This document shows, piece by piece, positions 9,056 through 17,800 of a stretch of 64,000 nucleotides of DNA (its first letter is position 1; every line of letters begins with the position of its first letter). The notes beneath the pieces were generated by a model. It was not told the origin of the DNA, made no database searches, and saw only the letters and a program-made list of their open reading frames with translations. Source of the DNA: JAEZKC01 sp046546375 (lineage in GTDB: Bacteria; Fibrobacterota; Chitinivibrionia; Chitinivibrionales; Chitinispirillaceae); NCBI GenBank assembly GCA_046546375.1, contig JBKGXV010000007.1, positions 1 to 64,000 on the forward strand. Reading direction: 5' to 3'. The translations under genes and the position numbers were made by a program.

Positions 9056-9388
9056 ATGACCGAACCCAAAAAGCCTCCGTTTCTCCGGATACTGAGTATC
9101 CTCTGGATTTCCATAAAAGCTCTGTTCACAACCTATGCTGTCGCCTTCTCGGTTGCATTGACCGCCCTGTTCATAATCGGTTACATCTATGTCATGAAAC
9201 CGATTAACGAGGTCAAACATCTTACTACCGAAAACCCCAAGGAAACCGCATTCATGAATCAGTACAGGCTGAATCTTTCAGAAACTGAAAAAAACGAAAG
9301 TCTCGCACACGAATTCATTCCACTGGATTCAATATCGGACATACTGAAAAAGGCGGTAGTTGCGGATTCAAGCGGGAGTTCGGACTGA
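9056..9388 (+). pseudogene. mtgA: truncated monofunctional transglycosylase (MtgA) N-terminal fragment
   Basis: 110 codons. A membrane anchor (about 25-46, TYAVAFSVALTALFIIGYIY) is followed by LTTENPKETAFM and FIPLDSISDILKKAVVAD. These match the segments of MtgA-type peptidoglycan glycosyltransferases (GT51) that immediately precede the catalytic glutamate, normally in an A-x-E-D-x-x-F-x-x-H-x-G-F-D stretch. Here the frame ends (DSSGSSD, then TGA) exactly where that glutamate should appear, so the whole catalytic domain is missing. The stop overlaps the uvsE start as TGATG. I infer a deletion that fused the 5' end of mtgA to uvsE; the fragment may still be translated and could couple uvsE translation. 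Confidence 0.6.
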
Positions 9389-10278
9389 TGCCGCCCCGCA
9401 TCGGATACCCCTGCATAAACCGAAGTCTTGACTGCAGCTCAAGCCGCACCTTCCGGCTCGCCTCCTACTCCGAAGAACGTCTGATCCAGACCGTTTCCGG
9501 CAACCTCGACTGTCTCCAGCGCATACTCGAATTCAATACGGAACACAATCTCCTTTTCTTCCGGATCACCTCGGATCTGGTCCCATTCGCCTCCCATCCG
9601 GTCTGCACCTACAACTGGCAGGACCACTTTTCAGAAAAGTTCAGATCGATCGGCCAATATATCCGTAAGCACGGAATGCGCATATCAATGCACCCGGACC
9701 AGTTCGTCCTTCTCAATGCGAAAGAAAACAGAATCGTGGAGTCGAGCATCAGGGAGCTTCAGTACCACGCAGAGGTACTTGATCTGCTGGGTTTGGATCA
9801 GACGGCTAGGATTCAGATTCATCTCGGGGGGGCGTACGGAAACAAGGAAGAGAGTATGAAGAGATTCGTAAGTTGCTACCTCAGTCTGGAAAAACCCATA
9901 AAAAACAGATTGGTGATCGAAAATGATGATCGCATCTACAATCTTTCGGACTGTCTTGAGGTAAACGGCAAAACCGCAATACCGATATTGTTCGACACAT
10001 TCCATTATGAATGCAACAATACAGGTGAAAGCCTCAAGAATGCTTTGGATCTGAGTTCAAAAACCTGGAAAAAGAAAGATGGTCCTCTTATGCTTGACTA
10101 CAGCTCCCAAAACCCCAACGGACGCCGAGGTTCTCATATAGAGCATATAAATGCACGTCATTTCCGTTCTTTTCTGGAGGTACTGGGAAACACTTCTGCC
10201 GATATCATGCTGGAAATCAAAGACAAGGAAAAAAGCGCCTGCAGAGCCGAACGTATGTTGAAACAACACCAGATATGA
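9388..10278 (+). CDS. uvsE: UV damage endonuclease UvsE/UvdE
   Basis: 296 residues of a TIM-barrel nuclease that nicks DNA 5' of UV photoproducts and starts alternative excision repair. The family signatures run through the whole length: RIGYPCIN at the N-terminus, RITSDLVPFASHP (about 58-70), RISMHPDQFVLLN (about 97-109, metal-binding His and Asp), IQIHLGGAYGNK, LVIENDDRIY, FDTFHYECN and MLDYSSQN. Glu and His metal ligands in these motifs are conserved. The ATG at 9388 shares bases with the stop of the preceding MtgA fragment, so translation probably depends on coupling. It converges with the unknown gene ending at 10293 with only 14 bases between. Confidence 0.9.
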   Translation: MPPRIGYPCINRSLDCSSSRTFRLASYSEERLIQTVSGNLDCLQRILEFNTEHNLLFFRITSDLVPFASHPVCTYNWQDHFSEKFRSIGQYIRKHGMRISMHPDQFVLLNAKENRIVESSIRELQYHAEVLDLLGLDQTARIQIHLGGAYGNKEESMKRFVSCYLSLEKPIKNRLVIENDDRIYNLSDCLEVNGKTAIPILFDTFHYECNNTGESLKNALDLSSKTWKKKDGPLMLDYSSQNPNGRRGSHIEHINARHFRSFLEVLGNTSADIMLEIKDKEKSACRAERMLKQHQI

Positions 10279-10292
10279 AGGTCAGCACTGGA

Positions 10293-11522
10293 TTACTCCT
10301 CTCTGTATTCAAAAGGCAGCACCTCATCAACACGGAATGCACCTCTGGAAACTTTTGTTATCTTGAGTTCCGGAATTTTCTCCTCTGCAGCTCTGAATGC
10401 GCGGTTCAGTTTCACAACCAGATTTGGATTCAGATGATCGGAAACTATTTTTTCATCCCGCATGAACTCTCTGTTCTCGAATTCACGCCTTCCCTCAATT
10501 TTCAAAAGGGATAAAATGATTTTGAGAATATACGCAGTAGTGTCTCTGGCAACAATTTTCCCGTTGCGAAATAGCCGTCCATCTTTTTTTCCGAAAATCA
10601 CCAATGATTCATACTGCTTGAGGATACGTCTGTGCTTGGAAACGATTTTCCGTGGAATCGCTGAATCAGCTTCGGAATCACTTATAAGTTTTGTAAGCAG
10701 ATTCTTTCTGGATACCAAAGGATTGTGTTCATACTGAATCTTGAACAGGTAACCGGGAGCGCCGAAAGCTGTCCTTACGGCGGAGTCACTGTTTTCATAC
10801 ACAGAAACGATGTCATCAGAAAACAGTCTTTGACTGATTTCAAAAGAGTCACAGAAGTCATTTATTTTCATCTGACCGATATATCTGCCATTTTCTGCAG
10901 CAGAGCATTTGCATTCAGCCTGCCGGAAAGCCAACGTCTGAACAGTGACTGCAGGAGACATACTGAAAGACACTGGTATCAACTTTAATAGCTCACCCAT
11001 ATACTTGGAGGCTGCATCAAAACGTACATTATCATTTTCAGGATAAATCCAAACATATGCCATCCTGAACGGAAGGCGTATTTTATAATCTATAAAATCA
11101 AACAGAAAGCCGGGAAAAAGCCGGGAAACAACAAGAGGTGCGAATTCCATATACAGTTCTCGAAGCACATCTTCGGATAAATACAGCCTATCTGCAAAAG
11201 GTGCTATGGAGTGCAAAAGCTCCTGAGAGGAAAGAGGTATCCCGGTATCCGACATCCGATACACCTGCTCCACACTAGTAACCGGTAATAAATTTTCAGA
11301 TTCAAAAAGACAGCAAAACTGATCCAGTACCGAATAGTAATACTCCAGAGAAACTCTTCCCTCACCCTTCCACAGCATATTGAAAAGGCAAATCGATGAT
11401 GAATTCTCCGCAAGAGGAATTTTCTTCCAGAACTTCACCACCTTTTCGCCTGGCAGGTTATCAAGCATGAAGGTATAGAGAAAGTTCAGAAGGTTTATCT
11501 TTTTCAGGTCTTTTTGAGTCAT
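10293..11522 (-). CDS. hypothetical protein, 409 aa
   Basis: A clear long frame with normal composition and no signal peptide or membrane helix; I do not recognise the family. The N-terminus is basic and helical (MTQKDLKKINLLNFLYTFML). The middle has aromatic-rich segments (FLFDFIDYKIRLPFRMAYVW) and several cysteines (CKCSAAENG). The C-terminal 100 residues are charged, with YILKIILSLLKIEGRREFEN and LVVKLNRAFRAAEEK, a pattern compatible with a winged-helix domain, but this is a guess. It stands alone, with a TATAAT-like sequence around 11550 that could be its promoter, and converges with uvsE. Probably cytoplasmic; function unknown. Confidence 0.65.
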   Translation of the reverse strand: MTQKDLKKINLLNFLYTFMLDNLPGEKVVKFWKKIPLAENSSSICLFNMLWKGEGRVSLEYYYSVLDQFCCLFESENLLPVTSVEQVYRMSDTGIPLSSQELLHSIAPFADRLYLSEDVLRELYMEFAPLVVSRLFPGFLFDFIDYKIRLPFRMAYVWIYPENDNVRFDAASKYMGELLKLIPVSFSMSPAVTVQTLAFRQAECKCSAAENGRYIGQMKINDFCDSFEISQRLFSDDIVSVYENSDSAVRTAFGAPGYLFKIQYEHNPLVSRKNLLTKLISDSEADSAIPRKIVSKHRRILKQYESLVIFGKKDGRLFRNGKIVARDTTAYILKIILSLLKIEGRREFENREFMRDEKIVSDHLNPNLVVKLNRAFRAAEEKIPELKITKVSRGAFRVDEVLPFEYREE

Positions 11523-11727
11523 AGCAATAAGATTGTATTGGGCATTATCGTATAATATACATATTGCAAGTGCGCTTCAAAGTAGCTTTGTGGGTATCAG
11601 TGATCTGCCGTATGTTACACATCGTAGTGCAATCAGAATAAAAACTTCCCGAAGTCTGCACATTTGCCTTTCATACGTGGCCACATATCAGCAGCACTAT
11701 TTTCAGGGCCTGAGAACGCGCCTTTTT

Positions 11728-12141
11728 TTATCCGGCCCAAGCGTCTCCTTGTCCATTCAGACTGTTTCCCGAGGTTTTTTCCGCTCTGTAGAAGTCATCC
11801 AGCATTCTGCAACGTTCGATCAGACCAAATTCCACGCTGGACCCGAGTTTCTCAAGACACACCGGACAGAGGTGTATCGGCTGTGCATCCGATTCCTCCA
11901 GACTGTTGGATCCGTTCATACAGCAGTGATAGAACACGCAGTGTGCCATGCTGAACATATGCCCTGTTTCGTGGGCCAGTATTTTACAGCTGCGCAAAAG
12001 TCGTTCTTCGGGGAATTGCCCGGTTCGCTCCTGCTCATAAAAGAGAGGATCATACCTGGCGATGCTGAATACTCCGATTCTCTCAAAATAGGAAGCATAG
12101 CCGAACACAAAATTCCAGCTTTCCTCAGGGTAGAGGTCCAC
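11728..12141 (-). CDS. N-terminally truncated archaemetzincin-like metalloprotease (M54)
   Basis: From a GTG at 12141 the 137-residue product carries VDLYPEESWNFVFGYAS, the archaemetzincin strand region, then the zinc site HETGHMFSMAHC and the second-metal cysteine set (CVFYHCCMNGSNSLEE then HLCPVC). This identifies the M54 family. Two things are odd. The metzincin consensus HExxHxxGxxH has serine instead of the conserved glycine. The usual 60 or more residues before the VDLY region are missing: the frame upstream is open only to about 12220, just past the stop of the preceding lipoprotein gene, with no family resemblance. It may be a remnant or a shortened protein translated with the upstream envelope operon (M48 protease, lipoproteins). 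Confidence 0.6.
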   Translation of the reverse strand: MDLYPEESWNFVFGYASYFERIGVFSIARYDPLFYEQERTGQFPEERLLRSCKILAHETGHMFSMAHCVFYHCCMNGSNSLEESDAQPIHLCPVCLEKLGSSVEFGLIERCRMLDDFYRAEKTSGNSLNGQGDAWAG

Positions 12142-12218
12142 CTCGGTGACAGCCTGAACACAAAAGGCGCCCCGAAAAAGTCCTATACAGAAAATGATTT
12201 GAATACTAAAGGATTCAA

Positions 12219-12794
12219 TCAGTTGTTTTCAACCAGGGCGAAACTTTTCACAACTTTCATGAAGGAATCCAGTGAATTCTCGTAGTAAAATTCCTCCAGC
12301 GCATAATAGCCCAATTCATAGTACCACTGCCCGGAAACAAACCCGAAAAAAAAGCAGTTTCGGATCATACCGTTTTCCAGAGCATAAGAGAACCTGACAA
12401 GAAACCCCTCATTTCCATCGATTTGTGCCGGTGAAAGCTCCTTTAGAGTCAGATCATAAATCCCGGGCGCTGCGCGCAGATTCCCCACTACCACTTCAGC
12501 CACTTCATACACCTGCATCAGAGAATCTATTGCCCTGGTGGTATGAGGAAGGGATGAATTCAGAGGAATTTTCTTCAGCTGAATCAGATCCATCGGTGCA
12601 CCGTGACGGGTAAGCAGAGTAACCCCCTGCTCCTCGTATACCATCCAGCGTGGGGGAAGATCAATTGAATACCCGTCACCACTAACAAGCGGCTTTTGGG
12701 ATTCAGTCACCTTCCAGGCTGACGAGCCGCCACAGCCTATGCCTGTAAAAAACACGACCAGTAAAGAAAGAAGTGCTGCAATCAGTTTCCGCAT
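12219..12794 (-). CDS. hypothetical lipoprotein, 191 aa
   Basis: The N-terminus (MRKLIAALLSLLVVFFTGIGC) is a signal peptide ending in a lipobox-like TGIGC, so the mature protein probably starts at C21 as a membrane-attached lipoprotein. The mature part (GDGYSIDLPPRWMVYEEQ..., later GFVSGQWYYELGYY and SFMKVVKSFALVE) resembles the PsbP/DcrB-like fold of many small bacterial lipoproteins, but I cannot name a family. Its start overlaps the 3' end of the M48 protease gene by 13 bases, so the two are co-translated and probably act together in the envelope. Function unknown. Confidence 0.75.
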   Translation of the reverse strand: MRKLIAALLSLLVVFFTGIGCGGSSAWKVTESQKPLVSGDGYSIDLPPRWMVYEEQGVTLLTRHGAPMDLIQLKKIPLNSSLPHTTRAIDSLMQVYEVAEVVVGNLRAAPGIYDLTLKELSPAQIDGNEGFLVRFSYALENGMIRNCFFFGFVSGQWYYELGYYALEEFYYENSLDSFMKVVKSFALVENN

Positions 12795-13918
12795 TGTCGA
12801 ATCAGATCCTTTGCCATTTTGATGTCCGGTGCATCCGGAACCACTTCACAATACCTGCTCAGAAACGAACGGGCCTTCTCTTTTCTACCCAGTGTGAAAT
12901 ACATATAACCTGTACCGCGCAACGCGGCGGCATGATCCGGATCACACTCAAGAGCCTTTTTGTACCATCTGATTGACTCCGTACTCCTGCGTGAAAGCCA
13001 CCGCTCGATATCTCCCATAAGAACCAGAGCGTCTGTATCAGTGGAGTCCGCAGCGATAAGCCATTCCACCTGATAACCTGCCAGATCGGGTCTTCCTGCC
13101 GCATGATTGATTCTGGCATCATAGTACACAACCGGCCTGGCTTTCATTTGGAACATACTGTCATTCACTGTGCCTGAGTCAGCATGAACCGGAAATTCGC
13201 TGACAAGTCTTCTGTAACTTCTTATCCTGTCCGCTACTTGAGGATGACTGCTGAAAAAATATGGTTCCTTAATATCTTCAGTAACCAGATAGTCTTTCAG
13301 TATCAGAAAGAGATTGTTGAATTCCCGTGCTGCAAACCCGGCCTTTATCATTCTTATCAATCCCAGACTGTCGGCTTCTCTTTCCAGGTCCCGGGAATAT
13401 CCGGTAACAGCAGACTTGAGTGCAGCTCCCGTGATGGCTCCGGATATTCCATCCCCCAGCAGCAAACCGAGTCCGATTCTGGTCTGAGCACTCGACCTGG
13501 ACTCGGCTTTCATTCTGGCGAGGTTTTTCACCGCATGCTTGTTGACGATATGTACGAGCTCATGACCCAGCAATGCTGCGGCCTGAGCCTCGTTTTTCAT
13601 TCTTGCCAGAAGCCCCGTGCATATATAAATGGTCCCATGAGGAGTCGCAAACGCATTAATAGAACGGCTGCGCAGAACTTTCACATTCAGATTGAATTTT
13701 TCTCTCTCTCCCGGAGCAAGCAGCCGCCCCAAAACCCCGTTGAGATACTGTTCCAGAGAATCATCTGTATGAAGCAGATTCTGATTTTCATATCTGGATT
13801 CCATATCCCTGGACTGGGCAAGCAGACTTTGCTCATGAACTGTTTCAGCTGCGAAGCTCAATGTGAACAGAACAAATACCAACAGCAGATAGTGCATATT
13901 TTTGAAACGATAAGACAT
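12782..13918 (-). CDS. M48-family metalloprotease with C-terminal TPR (BepA/YggG-like)
   Basis: 378 residues started by GGAGTAGGG then ATG. Signal peptide to about residue 23 (LLLVFVLFTLSFAAE). Peptidase domain about 45-250: NAFATPHGTIYICTGLL, zinc motif GHELVHIVNKHA (HExxH plus downstream H), and the third-ligand region SRDLEREADSLGL with E and the family's EADxxG. Residues about 270-375 are helical TPR-like repeats (DALVLMGDIERWL, AALRGTGYMYFTLGRKEKA). This is the layout of BepA/YfgC-type periplasmic proteases that police outer-membrane protein assembly; all catalytic residues are present. It lies in an operon between two lipoprotein genes, 18 bases after the first and overlapping the second. 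Confidence 0.87.
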   Translation of the reverse strand: MSYRFKNMHYLLLVFVLFTLSFAAETVHEQSLLAQSRDMESRYENQNLLHTDDSLEQYLNGVLGRLLAPGEREKFNLNVKVLRSRSINAFATPHGTIYICTGLLARMKNEAQAAALLGHELVHIVNKHAVKNLARMKAESRSSAQTRIGLGLLLGDGISGAITGAALKSAVTGYSRDLEREADSLGLIRMIKAGFAAREFNNLFLILKDYLVTEDIKEPYFFSSHPQVADRIRSYRRLVSEFPVHADSGTVNDSMFQMKARPVVYYDARINHAAGRPDLAGYQVEWLIAADSTDTDALVLMGDIERWLSRRSTESIRWYKKALECDPDHAAALRGTGYMYFTLGRKEKARSFLSRYCEVVPDAPDIKMAKDLIRQCGN

Positions 13919-13936
13919 CCCTACTCCATCACCGAA

Positions 13937-14689
13937 TTAATCTGTCATCCCCTTCATAACTGCATCGAGTATTTTGCCTGTATCGGTAGAATTTCTGAGA
14001 TCGGAATCATCTCCATTAAAGTAATGCTTGTACCATTTCACCTTACCATTCCTCTGAGCGATGATTGCCGCAACGAAGGTTCTTTCAGGCGGTGCTTGAT
14101 ATCTGGTAAACCCGAAGTAACCGGTCAGCACACCCAAAAGGACCCCAAAACATGCCGAACGGGCGGTTTTCGCATTTGCTGAGGATTGAAGCATCTGCAC
14201 CCGCTGAGGAGAAAACTGCTCGTCGTAGCCGTAAATATAGAGAAAACCGTCTACACCGTGAAGATCACATAAAGAATCAAGAGAACCTACGGAAAATGTG
14301 AAGCTGTCGATTTGAGTTACAAGGCAGTTTTCACCGTAGAGAGTACTCTGAATGGCGGAACTGTGATACCTTAATTTGTTTTTCAACCGGTAAAAACCAT
14401 CTGCACTGTCATGCAGGAACACTGTTTCTCTGCCATTAGCACCCAGTTTTTCTGCAGATCCGGTCATTACCTGTTCAGTTGCCTTTCTGCTCCAGTCATC
14501 TCTGTACTCGTAAATTCCACCTGCAGAAACATCATAAGAAAAAATTTCGGGAGTGAGAATACCCACCCGCTTTACCGAGCTCTCAAGCGATGTAAACTGC
14601 GGTCCGTAGCAACGTACTCCCGGAGCACATCCATTGACACCCGGAAGCAGTGAAACAGTCAGAAGGAAAAGGCAGAAGCGAAAAGTCAT
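13937..14689 (-). CDS. hypothetical lipoprotein, 250 aa
   Basis: I choose the ATG at 14689 because it begins directly with a lipoprotein signal peptide (MTFRFCLFLLTVSLLPGVNGC, cleavage before C21); the in-frame start at 14725 would add 12 charged residues ahead of it. The mature domain begins with VKRVGILTPEIFSYDVSAGG, reminiscent of lipoproteins with a TolB/GNA1162-like N-terminal strand, and has a later hydrophobic, glycine-rich stretch (ACFGVLLGVLTGYFGF). I recognise no family. It is first in the operon with the M48 protease and the second lipoprotein, suggesting a shared role in envelope maintenance (inference). Confidence 0.7.
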   Translation of the reverse strand: MTFRFCLFLLTVSLLPGVNGCAPGVRCYGPQFTSLESSVKRVGILTPEIFSYDVSAGGIYEYRDDWSRKATEQVMTGSAEKLGANGRETVFLHDSADGFYRLKNKLRYHSSAIQSTLYGENCLVTQIDSFTFSVGSLDSLCDLHGVDGFLYIYGYDEQFSPQRVQMLQSSANAKTARSACFGVLLGVLTGYFGFTRYQAPPERTFVAAIIAQRNGKVKWYKHYFNGDDSDLRNSTDTGKILDAVMKGMTD

Positions 14690-14790
14690 GATCTCAATTT
14701 GAGTAAGTTTAGATTTAAAAAACAAATATTCTTTTCAACTCTTCATACAGCAAACGTACCTGAGAAAAGAATGATTACAGAAATGTTCTG

Positions 14791-14822
14791 AAAAAAGCGG
14801 AGCGGCCTTTTTAAAAGCCGCC
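14791..14822 (-). terminator. putative terminator of the TPR gene
   Basis: On the minus strand GCGGC (14817-14821) and GCCGC (14802-14806) pair around an A/T-rich loop. A run of six T's follows after five bases. It lies about 30 bases beyond the TPR gene stop. Confidence 0.5.
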
Positions 14823-14850
14823 CCATAAAAAGACACTGTAACCGAAAAAA

Positions 14851-17800
14851 CTATTTCATTTTAAGATACTTCAGCTCTTCTTTGACTTCAGGATTATCCG
14901 GATCCATTGCTTTGGCCTTGTTGAGATGCTTGGCGAAAAGATCCTTGTTTTTCTTCATCCTGTACACTTTGGCAAGTCCCAGTTCGGCAGGAGCCATCTT
15001 GGAATCTATTTCCAAAGCCTTTTCGTAATAGCCTTTGGATCTGTCATAGTCACCCAAACCGAAATGTGCTTCAGCTCTTCCATAGAAGGCAGGAGCGTGA
15101 TCGTCCCTTAGATAGAGAACTGACTTGTACGATTCCACCGCTTCGGCGTACTTTTTCTGAAGCCTCTGGACAGTTGCAACCGCCATCAGACCGTCGAAAT
15201 TGAGCGGGTCGGACTTGCGGATCTGAGCTGCAACCTTGGAGGCATCATCATATTTTTTGGCGGCGATGAGTTCGTCGAAAAGAAGCACCCGATGCTTGTT
15301 GTCCTGAGTGAGAGCAGCAAGCTCTCTGATTTCCGTTTCAGCTTTGGCCTTCTGACCGCTCTTCTTATACATAGTGTACAGACGTTCACGGACAGCAGGA
15401 TCATTGCTTTTGAGCCCTTTTGCTTTCTCGAGCAGCTCCATGGCCTTTTTCTGTCTCTTTGTATTCTCGTAAGCATCCACCAGCATCAGGATAACTTCCA
15501 CATCCTTTGCATTGGTGGTAAGGTACATTTCCAGATTTGTGATTGCATCGGAATACTTCTTCTTGCCGAAAAGGATCTCTCCGATACGCCGGCTGACACT
15601 GAAGTCTTTGGGGCTGAGCTCAGCATACTTTCTGAGAGCGGCCAACTCCCCATCGGTACGCTTGAGTTTTCCGTTCACTTCTGCCAGAACCTTCCATACC
15701 TCAGCATCATCCTCAACAAGCTTTACGGCCTGATTAAGCATGGAGGCAGCCTGCTTGAGGGTGCCTTTTTTCTGGGAATAGATGATACCCAGGCGCATAA
15801 AATTTCTGGAGTCCTTGGGGAAAGCTTTGACATTTGCAGTGTAGGATTTTACAGCCTGCTTCTGATCGGCTTTCTCCACAAGATACGCTCTCTTGTAGGA
15901 AACATCCGGATCGACAACTTTCGGCAAAGCTGTGTATGCAGCATAAGCTTCAGCAGCTTTTTCAGGCTTTTTAAGTTCCTCATAGCAGATACCAAGCGGC
16001 TTGAGAACCTTCTTGAGCACGGAATGTTTTACACCCTTTGACTTCCATACCTTGCTGAACAGCTCGGAAGCCTTCTTGTAGTCCTTGGTCTGGAAATAGG
16101 AATCACCCAAGTTCACCTTGTAAGTCAGATTCTGCAGCTTGGAGCTTTTAACCAGTTCAAAGTATTTGATGGCATTTTTGTACTGCTCTTTGCCATGCTC
16201 GAAAGTTCCCACTTTCAAAGCCACATTCTCATCTGAAGGATTCTTCTCGAGATATTTCTTGTAGGTCTTTATTGCCTCTTTTTCTTTTCCGAGCTTGGCC
16301 TGAAGGTCACCCAGAGCCTTGAATTCCTCTTTAGCCTTTGGATTCAGAAGAACCACCTGCTCGTAGGAGATGACTGCGTTTTTGGTATCGCCGCTCTTTG
16401 CCTGGCACTCTGCATAAGAGGTCAGAAGTTCCACATTCTTGGATTCGGTTTCCAAAGCCCCTTTGTACATCTTTACAGCTTCGGAATACTTTTTCTGCTT
16501 TTTGTAGATATCTCCGAGTGCTGCATAAGTCACCGCATCGGCTTCACCGGCTTTGATGGCAGCATTGCCCACAGTGATTATCTCATCATCAAGTTTCTTG
16601 TCTATGAGAATACTCAGGTAATCTTTGTAGATACCCTTTGTTTCCGGATCTATCTTGCGGGCTTCTCTGAAGGCGTTCAAAGCCCCCTCGATTTCCTTCT
16701 GTTCATAAAGCAGCTTACCTAGACTCTTCTGGGCTTCAGCTGTTTCGGGCTTGAGTGCCAGAAACTTCTTGAGATTCTGTACTGCTTCCTTTTTGTTATT
16801 CTGAGAGAGTGCAATATCATAGAGACTCTTGAATACTTTGGCATCCTCAGGAGTAAGTTTCGCCAAATCCTTAAGAAGCACATAAGCGGTGTTTTTGTCC
16901 TTTTTGTTCATACTGTATGTAACCAGACGTTTGCGGGCTTCTATGTTCTTCTGATCCGAAGCCACAATTTTCCTGTCCAGTTCAGCCAAAGACTCTCTCT
17001 CTGCCTTCATTTTCTCAGCATCATCCGCTTTTTCCAGAGCATCTATGAGTTTCAACCTGATGGAAACCTCATCCGGCTTCAACTCTTTTGCCTTGGCAAG
17101 ATGAGCTGCAGCTTCCTTTGGACGGTCGGTATGAGTATACCCTTCGGCCAGCAAAAGCCTGGTTTCCAGATCATCGGGAGAGGCAGTGAGGACTTTTTCC
17201 AGATTGGCCACACCGGCTTTATACTTCTTGCGATCGATTTGTATTGCCCCAACCCGCTTGTTTGCCGCCTTATGCAGCGGCTTGAGTTCAAGCAGTTTTG
17301 AATACGCTTCCAGTTCTCCGTCTGTATTTTTCAACTTTCCGTATACTTCTCCCAGAGTCTCCCATATAACCGGAATAGTATCTTGGAGATTTGAAGCGGC
17401 ACGAAGCTGCTTGACAGCACCAGACAAAGTTGCCTTTTCTTCGGAATAAATAAGACCAAGCCTCAGGAAACTTCTGTGATCCTTTGGAAACTCCTTTGTA
17501 TTTGCCTGGTACATTTTTATCGCTGTTTTTTTATCCTTGTCTTCTCTGAGATAAGCTTTAAGATAGGAAGCCTCGACATCCTTAACACTGGCAAGCCCGG
17601 TATACGCATTGTAGGCATCCGCAGCTTTCACTTTGTCACCACTCTTCTCATAACATTTCGCCAGAGGAAGCAGTGTACCGACCAGTACTTTTTCTTTCGG
17701 TTTGGCAGCTTTGACCTTTTCGAAATAGGAAATGGCCTGCTTGCAGTCCTTTATCTGGTAATAGGCATCACCCAGAGAGAACAGAAGTTGCGTCGTCTGA

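Noticed and set aside
11533..12285. 250-codon plus-strand frame
   Set aside because: Antisense to the archaemetzincin-like gene that has an unmistakable zinc motif; composition is not protein-like.
13184..14182. 332-codon plus-strand frame
   Set aside because: Lies opposite the M48 protease and lipoprotein genes, is rich in Cys, His and Ser, has no ribosome site and no family signature; a shadow.
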